From positions 186,001 to 250,000 of the forward strand of contig NZ_BNEA01000001.1 of assembly GCF_016860525.1 (NCBI RefSeq): DNA of 64,000 bases, given 5' to 3'. The translations under genes and the position numbers were made by a program. Below are positions 1 to 8,833 of the stretch, piece by piece (positions within the stretch are counted from its first letter, which is position 1; each line of letters opens with the position of its first letter). The notes under the pieces were generated by a model. The model saw only the letters and a program-made list of their open reading frames with translations, was not told where the DNA came from and made no database searches. This DNA comes from Streptomyces rubradiris (lineage in GTDB: Bacteria; Actinomycetota; Actinomycetes; Streptomycetales; Streptomycetaceae).

Positions 1-117
1 ACCGGGGCCGCCTCAGGCCGCGACGAGCTCGGCCCAGCGGGTGACCCCGGGTGGGCCGGGACCGAGCCTGACCGGGGCCGCCTCAGGCCGCGACGAGCTC
101 GGCCCAGCGGGTGACCC
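1..117. repeat. 47-bp perfect direct repeat duplicating a gene 3' end
   Basis: Bases 1-47 are repeated exactly at 71-117, a period of 70 bases. The right copy contains the last codons and stop of the leftward ATPase gene. The left copy carries the same final codons, encoding TRWAELVAA and a stop, now outside the reading frame of the gene. The left copy may extend beyond the window edge. This looks like a tandem duplication of the gene's 3' end. Confidence 0.9.
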
Positions 118-508
118 GTCCGGGGTGGACCCGTATGCCGTGGCGGGTCGCCAGGGCGTGGACGATCGCCTCGCCCCGGCCGTGCTCGTCCGGGTCGATC
201 CCGGCGCGGGTCGCGCCCGCGGCGGGGTCGGGTCCGGCGTCGGTGACCTCGACGCGCAGGATGGCGGGGTGGTCGCCGCGCAGCCAGGACAGCCGGAGTT
301 CGGCCGGCGGGCGGGCGTGCACGATGGCGTTGGTGACCAGCTCCGACACCACGAGCAGCGAGTCCTCGACGAGCTCCGGACACACCCTCCACTCGGCGAG
401 GAGCGCCGCCGCCCGCCGGCGTACGGCGGACACCGCGCCGGCGACGGGAGGCACCGGACACACGTGTTCATGTGCCGCCCGAAGCAGACTGTTGAGCTGG
501 GCCACCAT
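83..508 (-). CDS. ATP-binding anti-sigma-factor-like protein (HATPase_c)
   Basis: The 141-residue protein is a single HATPase domain of the RsbW/SpoIIAB type found in many copies in Streptomyces. Visible motifs are an N box (ELVTNAIVHA, about residues 56-65), a G1-like box (VTDAGPDP) and a G2-like box (HGRGEAIVHALA). Such proteins usually bind a SigB-group sigma factor or phosphorylate an anti-anti-sigma partner; the partner here is unknown. The ATG at 508 follows GGGAGAG at good spacing. The 3' end is duplicated just downstream. Two SigB-group sigma genes lie elsewhere in the window. Confidence 0.8.
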   Translation of the reverse strand: MVAQLNSLLRAAHEHVCPVPPVAGAVSAVRRRAAALLAEWRVCPELVEDSLLVVSELVTNAIVHARPPAELRLSWLRGDHPAILRVEVTDAGPDPAAGATRAGIDPDEHGRGEAIVHALATRHGIRVHPGRVTRWAELVAA

Positions 509-773
509 GTTCTCTCCCGATGTGCTGCCGGTCTCGCGCGCTTGTCTCGGCGTCTTCCGGGCCTCAGAGCACGTTAGGGAGACAAATCGGGCGGGTCAAT
601 GAACGCCGGTCGGCATTACCGAACGTCTCCGTCGCCGCCCCGGCCGCGGCCGCGCTCCGGCCCGGACCACCGCGCCTCTCGCCGGGCCACCGGGGCCTGT
701 CGCCGGGCCGCCGGGCCCCACCGCCGGGCCACCCCGCGGGGCGAAGCCTCCCCGGCGGTAATAGGCTCGCCTC

Positions 774-1541
774 ATGGCCGGACCGGTCCAGTCGATCGAG
801 CGGGCCGCGGCGATCCTGCGGCTGCTCGCCGGCGGGCCCCGCCGACTCGGGCTCGGCGAGGTGGCGTCCTCGCTCGGGCTGGCCAAGGGCACCGCCCACG
901 GCATTCTGCGCACGCTCCAGCACGTGGACTTCGTGGAGCAGGACGCGGCGACCGGGAAGTACCAGCTCGGGGCCGCCCTGCTGCACCTGGGCACCAGCTA
1001 CCTGGACGTCAACGAACTGCGCTCACGCTCCCTGAACTGGGCCGACGCCCTGGCCGCCCGCAGCGGGGAGGCGGTGCGGCTGGGCACCCCGCTGGAGGGC
1101 AGGGTCCTCGTCGTCCACCACGTGTTCCGGCCGGACGACAGCTTCCAGACCCTGGACGTGGGCGCGCTGCTGCCGCTGCACGCCTCCTCGCTCGGCAAGG
1201 TACTGCTGGCCTTCGGCACGGCGACGGCCGAACCGGACCGGGAGCCGGAGCCGGCGGCGTACACCCGGCACACGCTGGTCGATCCGGAGCGGCTCGCCCG
1301 GGCGCTCGCCGCCGTCCGGGAGGCCGGATGGGCGGCCGAGATCCAGGAGATGAGCATGGGCGAGGCCGGGATCGCCGCGCCGATCCGGGGGCACGGCGGG
1401 CTCGTCGTGGGCGCCATCGGGCTGTCCGGGCCGGTGGAGCGGATCTGCGACGGCCGGGGCCGGCCCCGGCCCGCGCTGATCAGCCTGGTCCGCGAGGCCG
1501 CCCGGGCGATCTCCAGAGACCTGGGAGCCGCCCGCTGGTAG
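774..1541 (+). CDS. IclR-family regulator, GylR-like
   Basis: This 255-residue protein has an N-terminal winged helix (about residues 5-65, with QSIERAAAILRLLAGG and LGLAKGTAHGILRTLQ) and a C-terminal IclR effector domain. The sequence closely resembles GylR, the glycerol-operon repressor of Streptomyces, and the next gene is glycerol kinase 45 bases downstream on the same strand. Inference: it senses a glycerol metabolite and controls glpK. Unlike the classical gyl operon, no glycerol facilitator or glycerol-3-phosphate dehydrogenase follows, so this is probably a secondary glycerol locus. Confidence 0.85.
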   Translation: MAGPVQSIERAAAILRLLAGGPRRLGLGEVASSLGLAKGTAHGILRTLQHVDFVEQDAATGKYQLGAALLHLGTSYLDVNELRSRSLNWADALAARSGEAVRLGTPLEGRVLVVHHVFRPDDSFQTLDVGALLPLHASSLGKVLLAFGTATAEPDREPEPAAYTRHTLVDPERLARALAAVREAGWAAEIQEMSMGEAGIAAPIRGHGGLVVGAIGLSGPVERICDGRGRPRPALISLVREAARAISRDLGAARW

Positions 1542-1586
1542 GCGGGACGGCCGCCCCCGGATCTCCGTCGGAAGGCAGACCCGATC

Positions 1587-3101
1587 ATGACGGAACGGTA
1601 TGTGATGTCGGTCGATCAGGGCACCAACTCGACCCGCTGCATCCTCTTCGACCACCGGGGGCGGCTGGTCTCGGTCGCGCAGCGGGAGCACCGGCAGCAC
1701 TTCCCGCGGCCCGGCTGGGTGGAGCACGACGCCGTCGAGATCTGGCAGAACCTGCGCCGGGTGGTGCCCGAGGCGCTGTCCGCCGCCGGCGTCGACAAGG
1801 CTCAGGTCGCCGCGATCGGAGTGGCCAACCAGCGGGAGACGACGGTGCTCTGGGACCGGCGGACCGGCGCCCCGACGGGCCGGGCGATCGTCTGGCAGGA
1901 CACCCGTACCGCGCCGCTGGTCGAGGACCTCCTGCGCGACCCCGGCGAGAGGTTCTTCCTCGACCGGTGCGCCCTGCCGCCCTCCACCTATTTCTCGGCG
2001 CTGCGTATCCGCTGGCTGTTCGACCACGTCAAGGGCGTCGAGCAGCGCGCCCGGGACGGCGAGGTGCTGTTCGGGACAATGGAGAGCTGGCTGCTGTGGA
2101 ACCTCACCGGCGGCGCCGACGGCGGCCTGCACCTCACCGACGCCACCAACGCCGGCCGCACGATGCTGATGAACATCCGCACGCTCGACTGGGACGACGA
2201 GCTGCTGGACTTCTTCGGCGTGCCCCGCCCGATGCTGCCCGAGATCCGCTCCTCCGCCGAGCGGTACGGCGAGACGCGGGCGCTGCTGCCCGGCATCCCC
2301 CTCACCGCCGCCCTCGGCGACCAGCAGGCCGCGCTCTTCGGCCAGACCTGCTTCTCCCCCGGCGAGGCCAAGTGCACCTACGGCACCGGGGGCTTCCTGC
2401 TGCTCAACACCGGCGACGAGGTCGTACGCTCCCGGCACGGGCTGCTCACGACGGTCGCCTACAAGATCGGGGACCAGCCCCCGGCCTACGCCCTGGAGGG
2501 GTCGATCGCGGTCACCGGCGCGCTCGTCCAGTGGTTCCGCGACCGCCTGGGCCTGATCGGCAGCGCCCCGGAGATCGAGACCCTCGCGCGCACGGTCGAG
2601 GACAACGGCGGCTGCTACATCGTCCCCGCCTTCTCGGGCCTGTTCGCGCCGCACTGGCGCAGCGACGCGCGCGGGGTCATCGTCGGCCTCACCTCGTACA
2701 TCACCAAGGGGCACCTGGCGCGGGCGGTGCTGGAGGCCACGGGGTGGCAGACCCGGGAGGTCGTCGACGCGATGAACGCCGACTTCCCGGTCCCCCTGCC
2801 GCAGCTCAAGGTGGACGGCGGCATGACCTCCGACAACCTGCTCATGCAGTTCCTGGCCGATGTGCTCGACGTGCCCGTGGTACGGCCCATGGTCGCCGAG
2901 ACGGTCTCCCTCGGCGCCGCCTACGCGGCCGGCCTCGCCGTCGGCTACTGGCCCGGCCTGGAGGTGCTGCGCCGCAACTGGCACCGGGCCGCGCAGTGGC
3001 TGCCCGGCATGGACCCCGAGCGGCGGGAGACGGAGTACGGCAACTGGAAACGGGCCGTCGAACGGTCCCTGGGCTGGGCCGGACCACCGCGCGCCCGCTG
3101 A
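1587..3101 (+). CDS. glpK: Glycerol kinase
   Basis: The 504-residue FGGY-family kinase phosphorylates glycerol to sn-glycerol-3-phosphate in the cytoplasm. Length matches the family. Visible features are the N-terminal phosphate-binding segment [15 protein letters not shown], the substrate segment [23 protein letters not shown] near residue 243, and the C-terminal FGGY signature [12 protein letters not shown] near residue 412. The ATG is preceded by GGAAGG. It lies directly behind a GylR-like regulator and probably shares its transcript. The next gene is convergent, so the transcript ends here without glpF or glpD. Confidence 0.95.
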   Translation: MTERYVMSVDQGTNSTRCILFDHRGRLVSVAQREHRQHFPRPGWVEHDAVEIWQNLRRVVPEALSAAGVDKAQVAAIGVANQRETTVLWDRRTGAPTGRAIVWQDTRTAPLVEDLLRDPGERFFLDRCALPPSTYFSALRIRWLFDHVKGVEQRARDGEVLFGTMESWLLWNLTGGADGGLHLTDATNAGRTMLMNIRTLDWDDELLDFFGVPRPMLPEIRSSAERYGETRALLPGIPLTAALGDQQAALFGQTCFSPGEAKCTYGTGGFLLLNTGDEVVRSRHGLLTTVAYKIGDQPPAYALEGSIAVTGALVQWFRDRLGLIGSAPEIETLARTVEDNGGCYIVPAFSGLFAPHWRSDARGVIVGLTSYITKGHLARAVLEATGWQTREVVDAMNADFPVPLPQLKVDGGMTSDNLLMQFLADVLDVPVVRPMVAETVSLGAAYAAGLAVGYWPGLEVLRRNWHRAAQWLPGMDPERRETEYGNWKRAVERSLGWAGPPRAR

Positions 3102-3123
3102 CCCGGCAGCCCCCGGAGCGCCC

Positions 3124-3798
3124 TTACTCCCGGGAAAGCCCCGGCGCCGCCGTCCGCGCGCTGACCGGGGCCAGCCACAGGCCGACGATCGCGTCGGCGA
3201 GCCCGGTCGCGGCCGCGCTCCAGGTGGCGTGCGGGGTGGGGGCGGACTCGGCCAGGGCCCGCTCGCGCTCGGCGCAGGTGTGCAGGATCAGCAGCCGGAC
3301 CATCTGACCGCGTTCGGCGCGGACCTCGGGCGGCAGGTCCGGCAGGGTGCGGTTCAGGCCCTCGACCGCCTCGCGCAGCGCCGGCGAGGCCAGGGACTCC
3401 TCGACCATGATGTCGTGCAGTGCCGGGTCGGTCATCACCTGCGCGCAGAACCGGGCGTACCAGGTGGGGCTGCCGAGTCCGGCCAGGTGCTCGGTGACCG
3501 GGCGGACCAGGCAGTGGACCCAGTCGCGCACGTCCGTGGAGCCCGCGGTCTCCTCCAGGGCCCGCTCCCGCAGTGTCTCGATGTGCCGGGTGTGCCGCCG
3601 GGCGACCGCGCGGACCAGGTCGGCCTTGGTGCCGAAGTGGTAGCCGACCGCGGCGTTGTTGCCCTGGCCGGCGGCCTCGCTGACCTGGCGGTTGGAGACG
3701 GCGTACACGCCGTGCTCGGCGAACAGCCGTTCCGCCGCGGTCAGGATCGCCTCCCGCGTCGCGTTCACCTGCTCGGTCCGCGCCGTCCTGCGCGCCAT
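3124..3798 (-). CDS. TetR-family transcriptional regulator
   Basis: A TetR-type protein of about 224 residues. The N-terminal helix-turn-helix is clear (TREAILTAAERLFAEHG, then QVSEAAGQGNNAAVGYHF), followed by a helical ligand-binding domain. The ATG at 3798 was chosen; GTG codons at 3804 and 3807 also read in frame behind GGAGCG and cannot be excluded. It diverges from a DHA2-type exporter, and a perfect palindrome lies between them just upstream of the exporter. The usual arrangement is that the regulator represses the exporter until a toxic ligand binds. Confidence 0.88.
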   Translation of the reverse strand: MARRTARTEQVNATREAILTAAERLFAEHGVYAVSNRQVSEAAGQGNNAAVGYHFGTKADLVRAVARRHTRHIETLRERALEETAGSTDVRDWVHCLVRPVTEHLAGLGSPTWYARFCAQVMTDPALHDIMVEESLASPALREAVEGLNRTLPDLPPEVRAERGQMVRLLILHTCAERERALAESAPTPHATWSAAATGLADAIVGLWLAPVSARTAAPGLSRE

Positions 3799-3956
3799 GC
3801 TCACCACCGCTCCGGGACGTGCGCCACCCCGGGGGCGGTCCGTCCCGCACTCCGCCCCACGGGTCCTCGGCCGGGGCGGGCGAGGTCCAGCCGGTTCACA
3901 GCCTACGGCGCCCGGACCGCCTCCCCGGACCGGACCCGCGTTCGGGCTCGCTAGAG

Positions 3957-3976
3957 TAAGTCAAGCAGTTGACTTA
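3957..3976. promoter_or_regulatory. Probable TetR operator upstream of exporter
   Basis: The sequence TAAGTCAA, four bases, TTGACTTA is a perfect inverted repeat with 8-bp arms. It lies in the divergent interval, 77 bases before the exporter start. A TAGAGT hexamer at 3952-3957 overlaps its left edge and fits a -10 element (TAnnnT), though no good -35 was found. Symmetry and position fit a TetR-type operator. Direct binding is inferred. Confidence 0.65.
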
Positions 3977-4052
3977 AAAGGTGGCTTCACCGCTCCCTGT
4001 TCTCTCGGTTCTCTCGTGCTTTCCGTTCCTCCGTCCTTCCGGAAGGTTCCTC

Positions 4053-5522
4053 ATGCCCGACACCCCCGTCCGGCCCGCCGAGGCCGGCCGTTCCGCCCCG
4101 TCCCGGCCGGGTGCCGTGGTCGCGGTGCTGGCCCTGGCCGGCATCACCGTGTCGCTGATGCAGACGCTGGTGATCCCGATCGTGCCCGAGCTGCCCGGCT
4201 ACCTGCACGCCTCGCCGTCCGACGCCGCCTGGGCGGTGACCGCCACCCTGCTGGCCGCCGCCGTCGCCACCCCGGTGGCCGGCCGGCTCGGTGACATGTT
4301 CGGCAAGCGGCGCCTGCTGCTGGCCAGCCTGGTGCTGCTGGTGGCCGGCTCGACGGTGTGCGCGCTCAGTGACCGGCTGGTGCCGATGATCACCGGCCGG
4401 GCGCTGCAGGGCCTGGCCGCCGCCGTGGTCCCGCTCGGCATCAGCATCATGCGGGACGAGCTGCCCGTGGAGAAGCTGGCCGGCTCCACCGCGCTGATGA
4501 GCGCCTCGCTCGGGGTCGGCGGTGCCCTGGGGCTGCCCGCGGCGGCGTTCATCGCCGACCACTACGACTGGCACGTGCTGTTCTGGACCTCCGCGGTCCT
4601 CGGCGTCGTCGCGGCCGTGCTGGTGCTGGGCCTGGTGCCGGAGTCCGGCGTGCGCACCGGCGGCCGGTTCGACCTGGCCGGCGCGCTCGGCATGGCCGTC
4701 GGGCTGGTCGCGCTGCTGCTCGCCGTCTCCAAGGGCGCCGACTGGGGCTGGGGCAGCGGCACCACCCTGGGCCTGTTCGCGCTCGCCGTCGTGGCCCTGG
4801 TGGCCTGGGGCTTCTTCGAGCTGCGTACGGCCGAGCCGCTGGTCGACCTGCGCACCACGGCCCGCCGCCAGGTGCTGTTCACCAACCTCGCCTCGATCGC
4901 GTTCGGCTTCTCCATGTTCGCGATGGCCCTCGTGCTGCCGCAGCTGCTCCAGCTGCCCACGCAGACGGGGTACGGCCTGGGCAGGTCCATGCTCGCCGCC
5001 GGCCTGGTCATGGCCCCGCAGGGCCTGGTCATGATGGCCACGGCCCCGCTGTCCGCCCTGGTCACGAAGTCGCGGGGCCCGAAGACGACGCTGATGACGG
5101 GCGCGCTGATCGTCGCCGCCGGGTACGGGCTGAACATCGTGCTGATGAGCGAGATCTGGCATCTGGTGCTGGTCTCCTGCGTGATCGGCGCGGGCGTCGG
5201 CTTCGCCTACGGCGCCATGCCCGCGCTGATCATGGGCGCGGTCCCGCCCTCGGAGACGGCCGCCGCGAACAGTCTCAACACGCTGATGCGGTCGATCGGC
5301 ACCTCCGTGGCCAGTGCCGTGGCGGGCGTGATCCTGGCCCAGATGACGACCAGCCTGGGCGGCCACGCGCTGCCGTCCGAGAACGGCTTCAAGGCCGTCA
5401 TGGCGCTCGGCGCGGGCGCGGCGACCCTCGCCTTCCTGCTCGCCGGGTTCCTCCCCCGGCACCGCCCGGCCGGCACCCCGGCCGCGACGACCGCCGAGGC
5501 GTCGGCCGAGCCGGTGGGCTGA
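4053..5522 (+). CDS. DHA2-type MFS drug exporter
   Basis: A 489-residue membrane protein of the EmrB/QacA (DHA2, usually 14-helix) group of proton-driven exporters. Motif A is visible after the second helix (GRLGDMFGKRRLLL) and motif C-like glycine-rich helices follow (GVGGALGLPAAAFIADHYDW). The ATG at 4053 was chosen because GGAAGG lies just before it; an upstream in-frame start would add a non-membrane leader. It diverges from the TetR gene and has the palindrome in its promoter region, so substrate-induced expression is likely. The substrate cannot be read from sequence. Confidence 0.9.
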   Translation: MPDTPVRPAEAGRSAPSRPGAVVAVLALAGITVSLMQTLVIPIVPELPGYLHASPSDAAWAVTATLLAAAVATPVAGRLGDMFGKRRLLLASLVLLVAGSTVCALSDRLVPMITGRALQGLAAAVVPLGISIMRDELPVEKLAGSTALMSASLGVGGALGLPAAAFIADHYDWHVLFWTSAVLGVVAAVLVLGLVPESGVRTGGRFDLAGALGMAVGLVALLLAVSKGADWGWGSGTTLGLFALAVVALVAWGFFELRTAEPLVDLRTTARRQVLFTNLASIAFGFSMFAMALVLPQLLQLPTQTGYGLGRSMLAAGLVMAPQGLVMMATAPLSALVTKSRGPKTTLMTGALIVAAGYGLNIVLMSEIWHLVLVSCVIGAGVGFAYGAMPALIMGAVPPSETAAANSLNTLMRSIGTSVASAVAGVILAQMTTSLGGHALPSENGFKAVMALGAGAATLAFLLAGFLPRHRPAGTPAATTAEASAEPVG

Positions 5523-5530
5523 CGCGGGGG

Positions 5531-5575
5531 CGCGCCGGCGCGTGGGGCGGGCTGCCGCCGGGACGCGCCGGCGCG
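5531..5575. repeat. Two copies of a 12-bp self-complementary palindrome
   Basis: CGCGCCGGCGCG occurs at 5531-5542 and again at 5564-5575, each perfectly palindromic. They lie in the gap after the exporter stop. Two such elements could fold on each other into a GC-rich hairpin acting as a Rho-independent-like terminator, although no T-run follows. They might instead be paired protein sites. Confidence 0.55.
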
Positions 5576-5650
5576 AGCGGGTAGGACCGTTCAGGGGAAC
5601 CGTGGGGTGAAGGCGCGTGAGCGGGCCGGGGGTGGTCGAGATGTTCTGCC

Positions 5651-6640
5651 GTGACCGCCGTGCCCCTGCCGCTCATCGCGCCGATGCTCGCCACCCCCGG
5701 CGGCCTGCCGCCCGCCGCCCAGGACCGGCGGTGGGCGTACGAGACGAAGCAGGACGGCCAGCGGGTGATGGTCTACCTGCCCGGCGACGGCAGCGTGCTG
5801 CTGCGCGCCCGCTCCGGCGAGGACATCACCGCGGCCTACCCCGAACTCCGGCCGCTGGGCGCCGTGCTGGGCCCCACGCCCGCCGTGCTGGACGGCGAGG
5901 TGCTGGCCCTGGACGAGCGAGGACGGGCCGACTTCCAGCTGCTGCAGAGCCGGATGGGCCTCGCGCACGCCCCCGCGCGGGCGGCGCGCCGGGCCGCACA
6001 GGTGCCGGTGCACCTGGTGCTGTTCGACGTGCCGTACCTGACCGAGCCGCTGCTCCGGCTGCCGTACGCGCGACGCCGGGCCCGGCTGGAGGAGCTGGAC
6101 CTGGCCGGGCCGTACTGGTCGACCCCGCGCGCGGTGACGGGGCACGGCGCCGAAGCGCTGCGCGCCACCCGGGAGCACGGGCTGGAGGGCCTGGTGTGCA
6201 AGCGCCTGGACTCGGTGTACGAGCCCGGGGCCCGCTCCCGCGCCTGGATCAAGATCCGGAACATGCGCGCCGAGGACGTGATCATCGGCGGCTGGCTGCC
6301 CGGGAAGGGCCGGCTGACCGGACTGCCCGGGGCGGTGCTGGCCGGGCAGCGCGACGCGGAGGGCCGGCTGCGCTACGTCGGCGGGGTGGGCACCGGCTGG
6401 AGCGAGGCGGAACGCGTCCGGCTGGCGGAGCTGCTGCGGGAGGCGGCGAGCGACCGGTGCCCCTTCGACCCGGTGCCGCGGATTCCCCGGGCACGCTGGG
6501 TGGTGCCCCGGCTGGTGGGCGAGGTCAGCTACAGCACCCGTACCCGGCACGGCATACTGCGCCAGCCGTCCTGGCTGCGCTCGCGCCCGGACCTCACGCC
6601 GGAGGAGTCGGCGGCAGACCTGCCCGAGGAGCCTCGGTAG
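5651..6640 (+). CDS. ATP-dependent DNA ligase
   Basis: A 329-residue ATP-dependent ligase with an adenylation domain and an OB-fold. The catalytic lysine is K33 in motif I (ETKQDGQR). Motif III (LFDVPYL), motif IV (EGLVCKR) and motif V (AWIKIR) are in order. It corresponds to the stand-alone ligase module related to LigC or the LigD ligase domain, enzymes tied to end joining and repair rather than replication. No Ku or polymerase domain is adjacent. The GTG start at 5651 has a weak ribosome-binding site. Confidence 0.88.
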   Translation: MTAVPLPLIAPMLATPGGLPPAAQDRRWAYETKQDGQRVMVYLPGDGSVLLRARSGEDITAAYPELRPLGAVLGPTPAVLDGEVLALDERGRADFQLLQSRMGLAHAPARAARRAAQVPVHLVLFDVPYLTEPLLRLPYARRRARLEELDLAGPYWSTPRAVTGHGAEALRATREHGLEGLVCKRLDSVYEPGARSRAWIKIRNMRAEDVIIGGWLPGKGRLTGLPGAVLAGQRDAEGRLRYVGGVGTGWSEAERVRLAELLREAASDRCPFDPVPRIPRARWVVPRLVGEVSYSTRTRHGILRQPSWLRSRPDLTPEESAADLPEEPR

Positions 6641-6743
6641 GGGCCGCGGGACACGCGGCCGGCGGGCCCAACCCCCGTGGCACGACGGCTCCTACGGCCG
6701 CCCGCGAGCGGTGCCGCACCGGCCCAGGGTCTATCGTGTCCTC

Positions 6744-7679
6744 ATGTCTGCACCGGAATTGATCCGTATCGTCTCCCGCGACTCCCCCATGGCCCTGGCC
6801 CAGGTGGAGCGGGTCCGTGCCGAGCTGGCCGTGCTGCACCCGGGGGTGCGCACGGAGGTGGTCCCGGTGAAGACGACCGGCGACAAGTGGCTGGGCGATC
6901 TCTCCGAGGTGGAGGGCAAGGGGGCGTTCACCAAGGAGGTGGACGCGGCCCTCCTCGCCGGGGAGGCGGACCTCGCGGTGCACTGCGTGAAGGACGTGCC
7001 CGCCGACCGGCCGCTGCCCGCGGGCACGGTGTTCGCCGCGTTCCTGAAGCGGGACGACATCCGGGACGCGCTGGTGCACCCGGACGGGCTGACCCTGGAC
7101 GAGCTGCCGGCCGGCACCCGGATCGGCACCTCCTCGGTCCGCCGGATCGCCCAACTGGCCGCGAGCCACCCGCATCTGGAGTGCGTGCCGTTCCGCGGCA
7201 ACGCCAACCGCCGACTGGAGAAGCTGGCGGCGGGCGAGGCGGACGCGCTGCTGCTCGCGGTGTCCGGTCTGGAGCGGATCGGCCGGACCGACGTGATCAG
7301 CGAGGTGCTGTCGCCGGAGACGATGATGCCGCCGATCGGCGCGGGCATCCTGGCCCTGCAGTGCCGGGAGGACGACACCGGGCTGATCGACGCGGTCAGC
7401 GGGCTCGGCGACCCGGACACCCACCGGGAGGCGACGGCCGAGCGGATGTTCCTGCACGTGCTGCAAGGGCACTGCAACAGCCCGATCGCCGGGTACGCGC
7501 ACGTGGACCGCGCCGGCGAACTCTCCCTGCGCGCCTGCGTGTTCACCGCCGACGGCAAGACGCGGCTGAACGCCCACGAGTGGGCGGGGCGGCTGGACCC
7601 GGCCACCCTCGGCACCTCGGTCGCGGTCGCGCTGCTGCGGCAGGGCGCGCGGGAGATCATCGACGGCATCCCGCACTGA
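6744..7679 (+). CDS. hemC: Hydroxymethylbilane synthase (porphobilinogen deaminase)
   Basis: This 311-residue enzyme condenses four porphobilinogen molecules into hydroxymethylbilane in tetrapyrrole synthesis. Motifs seen are [10 protein letters not shown] at the N terminus, the KTTGD and KGAFTKEVD substrate segments, HCVKDVP, and the cofactor cysteine in [12 protein letters not shown]. The ATG at 6744 is preferred over an in-frame start 33 bases upstream because homologues begin near it. No other heme genes flank it, whereas Streptomyces usually keeps hemC in a hem cluster, so this may be a second, solitary copy. Confidence 0.9.
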   Translation: MSAPELIRIVSRDSPMALAQVERVRAELAVLHPGVRTEVVPVKTTGDKWLGDLSEVEGKGAFTKEVDAALLAGEADLAVHCVKDVPADRPLPAGTVFAAFLKRDDIRDALVHPDGLTLDELPAGTRIGTSSVRRIAQLAASHPHLECVPFRGNANRRLEKLAAGEADALLLAVSGLERIGRTDVISEVLSPETMMPPIGAGILALQCREDDTGLIDAVSGLGDPDTHREATAERMFLHVLQGHCNSPIAGYAHVDRAGELSLRACVFTADGKTRLNAHEWAGRLDPATLGTSVAVALLRQGAREIIDGIPH

Positions 7680-7723
7680 ACCGCGCACGCCGTCCGGCAC
7701 CGAACCACGCACGACGCCACGCG

Positions 7724-7878
7724 CGGGCCACGTACGAAGGCCCGCCCGGGGCCGCGTACGAAGCGCCCGCGCGGGGCCGCGTACAAAAACCCCGCGCGGG
7801 GCCGCGTACGAAGTGACGCGTGGGGTCACGTAAGAGGTGCCCGCACGGGACCCTGTATGACGTGCCCGCACCGGGGCC
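7724..7878. repeat. Six degenerate tandem repeats of 24-25 bp
   Basis: Downstream of hemC a unit with the core CGTACGAAG followed by a GC block recurs. Its anchor falls at 7731, 7755, 7780, 7805, 7829 and 7854, giving spacings of 24, 25, 25, 24 and 25 bases. The three central copies are the best conserved. The alternation of 24 and 25 rules out a simple coding repeat. It lies between the hemC stop and the convergent hypothetical gene. Confidence 0.8.
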
Positions 7879-7905
7879 GTCCGGTCCGTGCGGCGCGGGT
7901 GCGCG

Positions 7906-8430
7906 TCAGGCGGAGCCCGGCTCCGCCTGGTCCCGCAGGAAGGCGGAGACCTGGTGGGCCAGGCCGCCCTGCCCGGTGGCCGAGGACGCGGCCGTCGGGG
8001 CCGGCTCCAGGACTCCGATGCCGCCCGCCCACAGCCGGCGGCCGGCCCAGTCGTCGTCCACCCGCAGCTGCACCTGTACGTCCACGTGGCTGAGGGCGGC
8101 CTCGGGCGCGGCGGCGTAGATCACGGCGGTGGCCCGGCGCAGCGGGTAGACGTCGAAGCCCTCCACGAACTGGGAGTTGCGCCAGTCGATGAAGGCGCCC
8201 TCGCCGTCCGGGCCCACGCGCACGTCGATCTGGCCGTCCTCCAGGTGGATGCCGTAGGGCCGGGTGCCGCGGTTCTCCACGGTCACCCGGACACTGAAAT
8301 ACGTCAGCCCGGCGGCGGCGTCGTCCCGTCCGCGCGGCGGCTCGGCCGCCTCCAGGCGGTGGACGCGGACCCGCAGACCGGCATGCTCGTCGCACTCCTG
8401 CCAGTCACCGACCACGTTCGGCTCGTACAC
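7906..8430 (-). CDS. Hypothetical protein
   Basis: A 174-residue soluble protein with no signal peptide or membrane segment. I do not recognise the family. The middle (about residues 40-130) reads as alternating hydrophobic strands, such as TYFSVRVTVENRG and HVDVQVQLRVD, which suggests a beta-sandwich fold like the extracellular-type DUF4352 or TerD-like proteins; this is a guess. The GTG start at 8430 follows GAGGGGC. It is convergent to hemC across the tandem repeats and divergent from a SigB-group sigma factor. Confidence 0.65.
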   Translation of the reverse strand: MYEPNVVGDWQECDEHAGLRVRVHRLEAAEPPRGRDDAAAGLTYFSVRVTVENRGTRPYGIHLEDGQIDVRVGPDGEGAFIDWRNSQFVEGFDVYPLRRATAVIYAAAPEAALSHVDVQVQLRVDDDWAGRRLWAGGIGVLEPAPTAASSATGQGGLAHQVSAFLRDQAEPGSA

Positions 8431-8833
8431 AGTGCCCCTCTCGACCCTCCAGAGCTGCTGTCTATCTGTGCGCCGAGCGCACTGTCAAATGGCGGGAACG
8501 CAGCGTGGTCAGGGGAATTGGCCCCCGCCGACCGGTGATCAAGCGCTGCCCAGGAAGAACGCGTCCGCGGCGGGTTCCGGCCGCCGGGCCGGGCGTGCCG
8601 CACATCACGTCCACGGCAAGATCGGCGATCTCCGGCCCCCATTAGTCCCTTTTGCCGCGTTTACTATAATTTGTTTGGAGGTGTCCCTCGGCGGGAAAGG
8701 GCACAGAAGTGCTTCGGACAGGAGGCACGTCCGTGGGAGACGGCATGGCCCGCCCCCGGTGTCCCACTCCATGGTCCGAGCGCACCTCCCACGGTGTCTG
8801 TCCCATCAGCACCTGCCGAGAGAGGTGCGCGCG
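8431..8833. promoter_or_regulatory. Divergent intergenic region with a candidate promoter
   Basis: About 400 bases separate the hypothetical gene from the sigma-factor gene. An AT-rich island holds a perfect TATAAT at 8665-8670 with TTAGTC 17 bases upstream at 8642-8647. That spacing fits a housekeeping promoter reading towards the sigma gene, with a leader of about 155 bases. I saw no convincing coding sequence in the rest. Confidence 0.45.

Noticed and set aside
599..3307. A 900-codon open frame running through the regulator and kinase region
   Set aside because: It lies in a shadow frame of the IclR and glpK genes, with arginine- and proline-rich low-complexity sequence typical of high-GC out-of-frame reading.
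3981..4052. Extended N terminus for the DHA2 exporter
   Set aside because: The upstream in-frame ATG lacks a ribosome-binding site and adds a non-membrane leader close to the operator; GGAAGG places the start at 4053.
7724..7878. CRISPR-like array
   Set aside because: Units abut with no unique spacers, the period is only 24-25 bases, and no cas genes are present.
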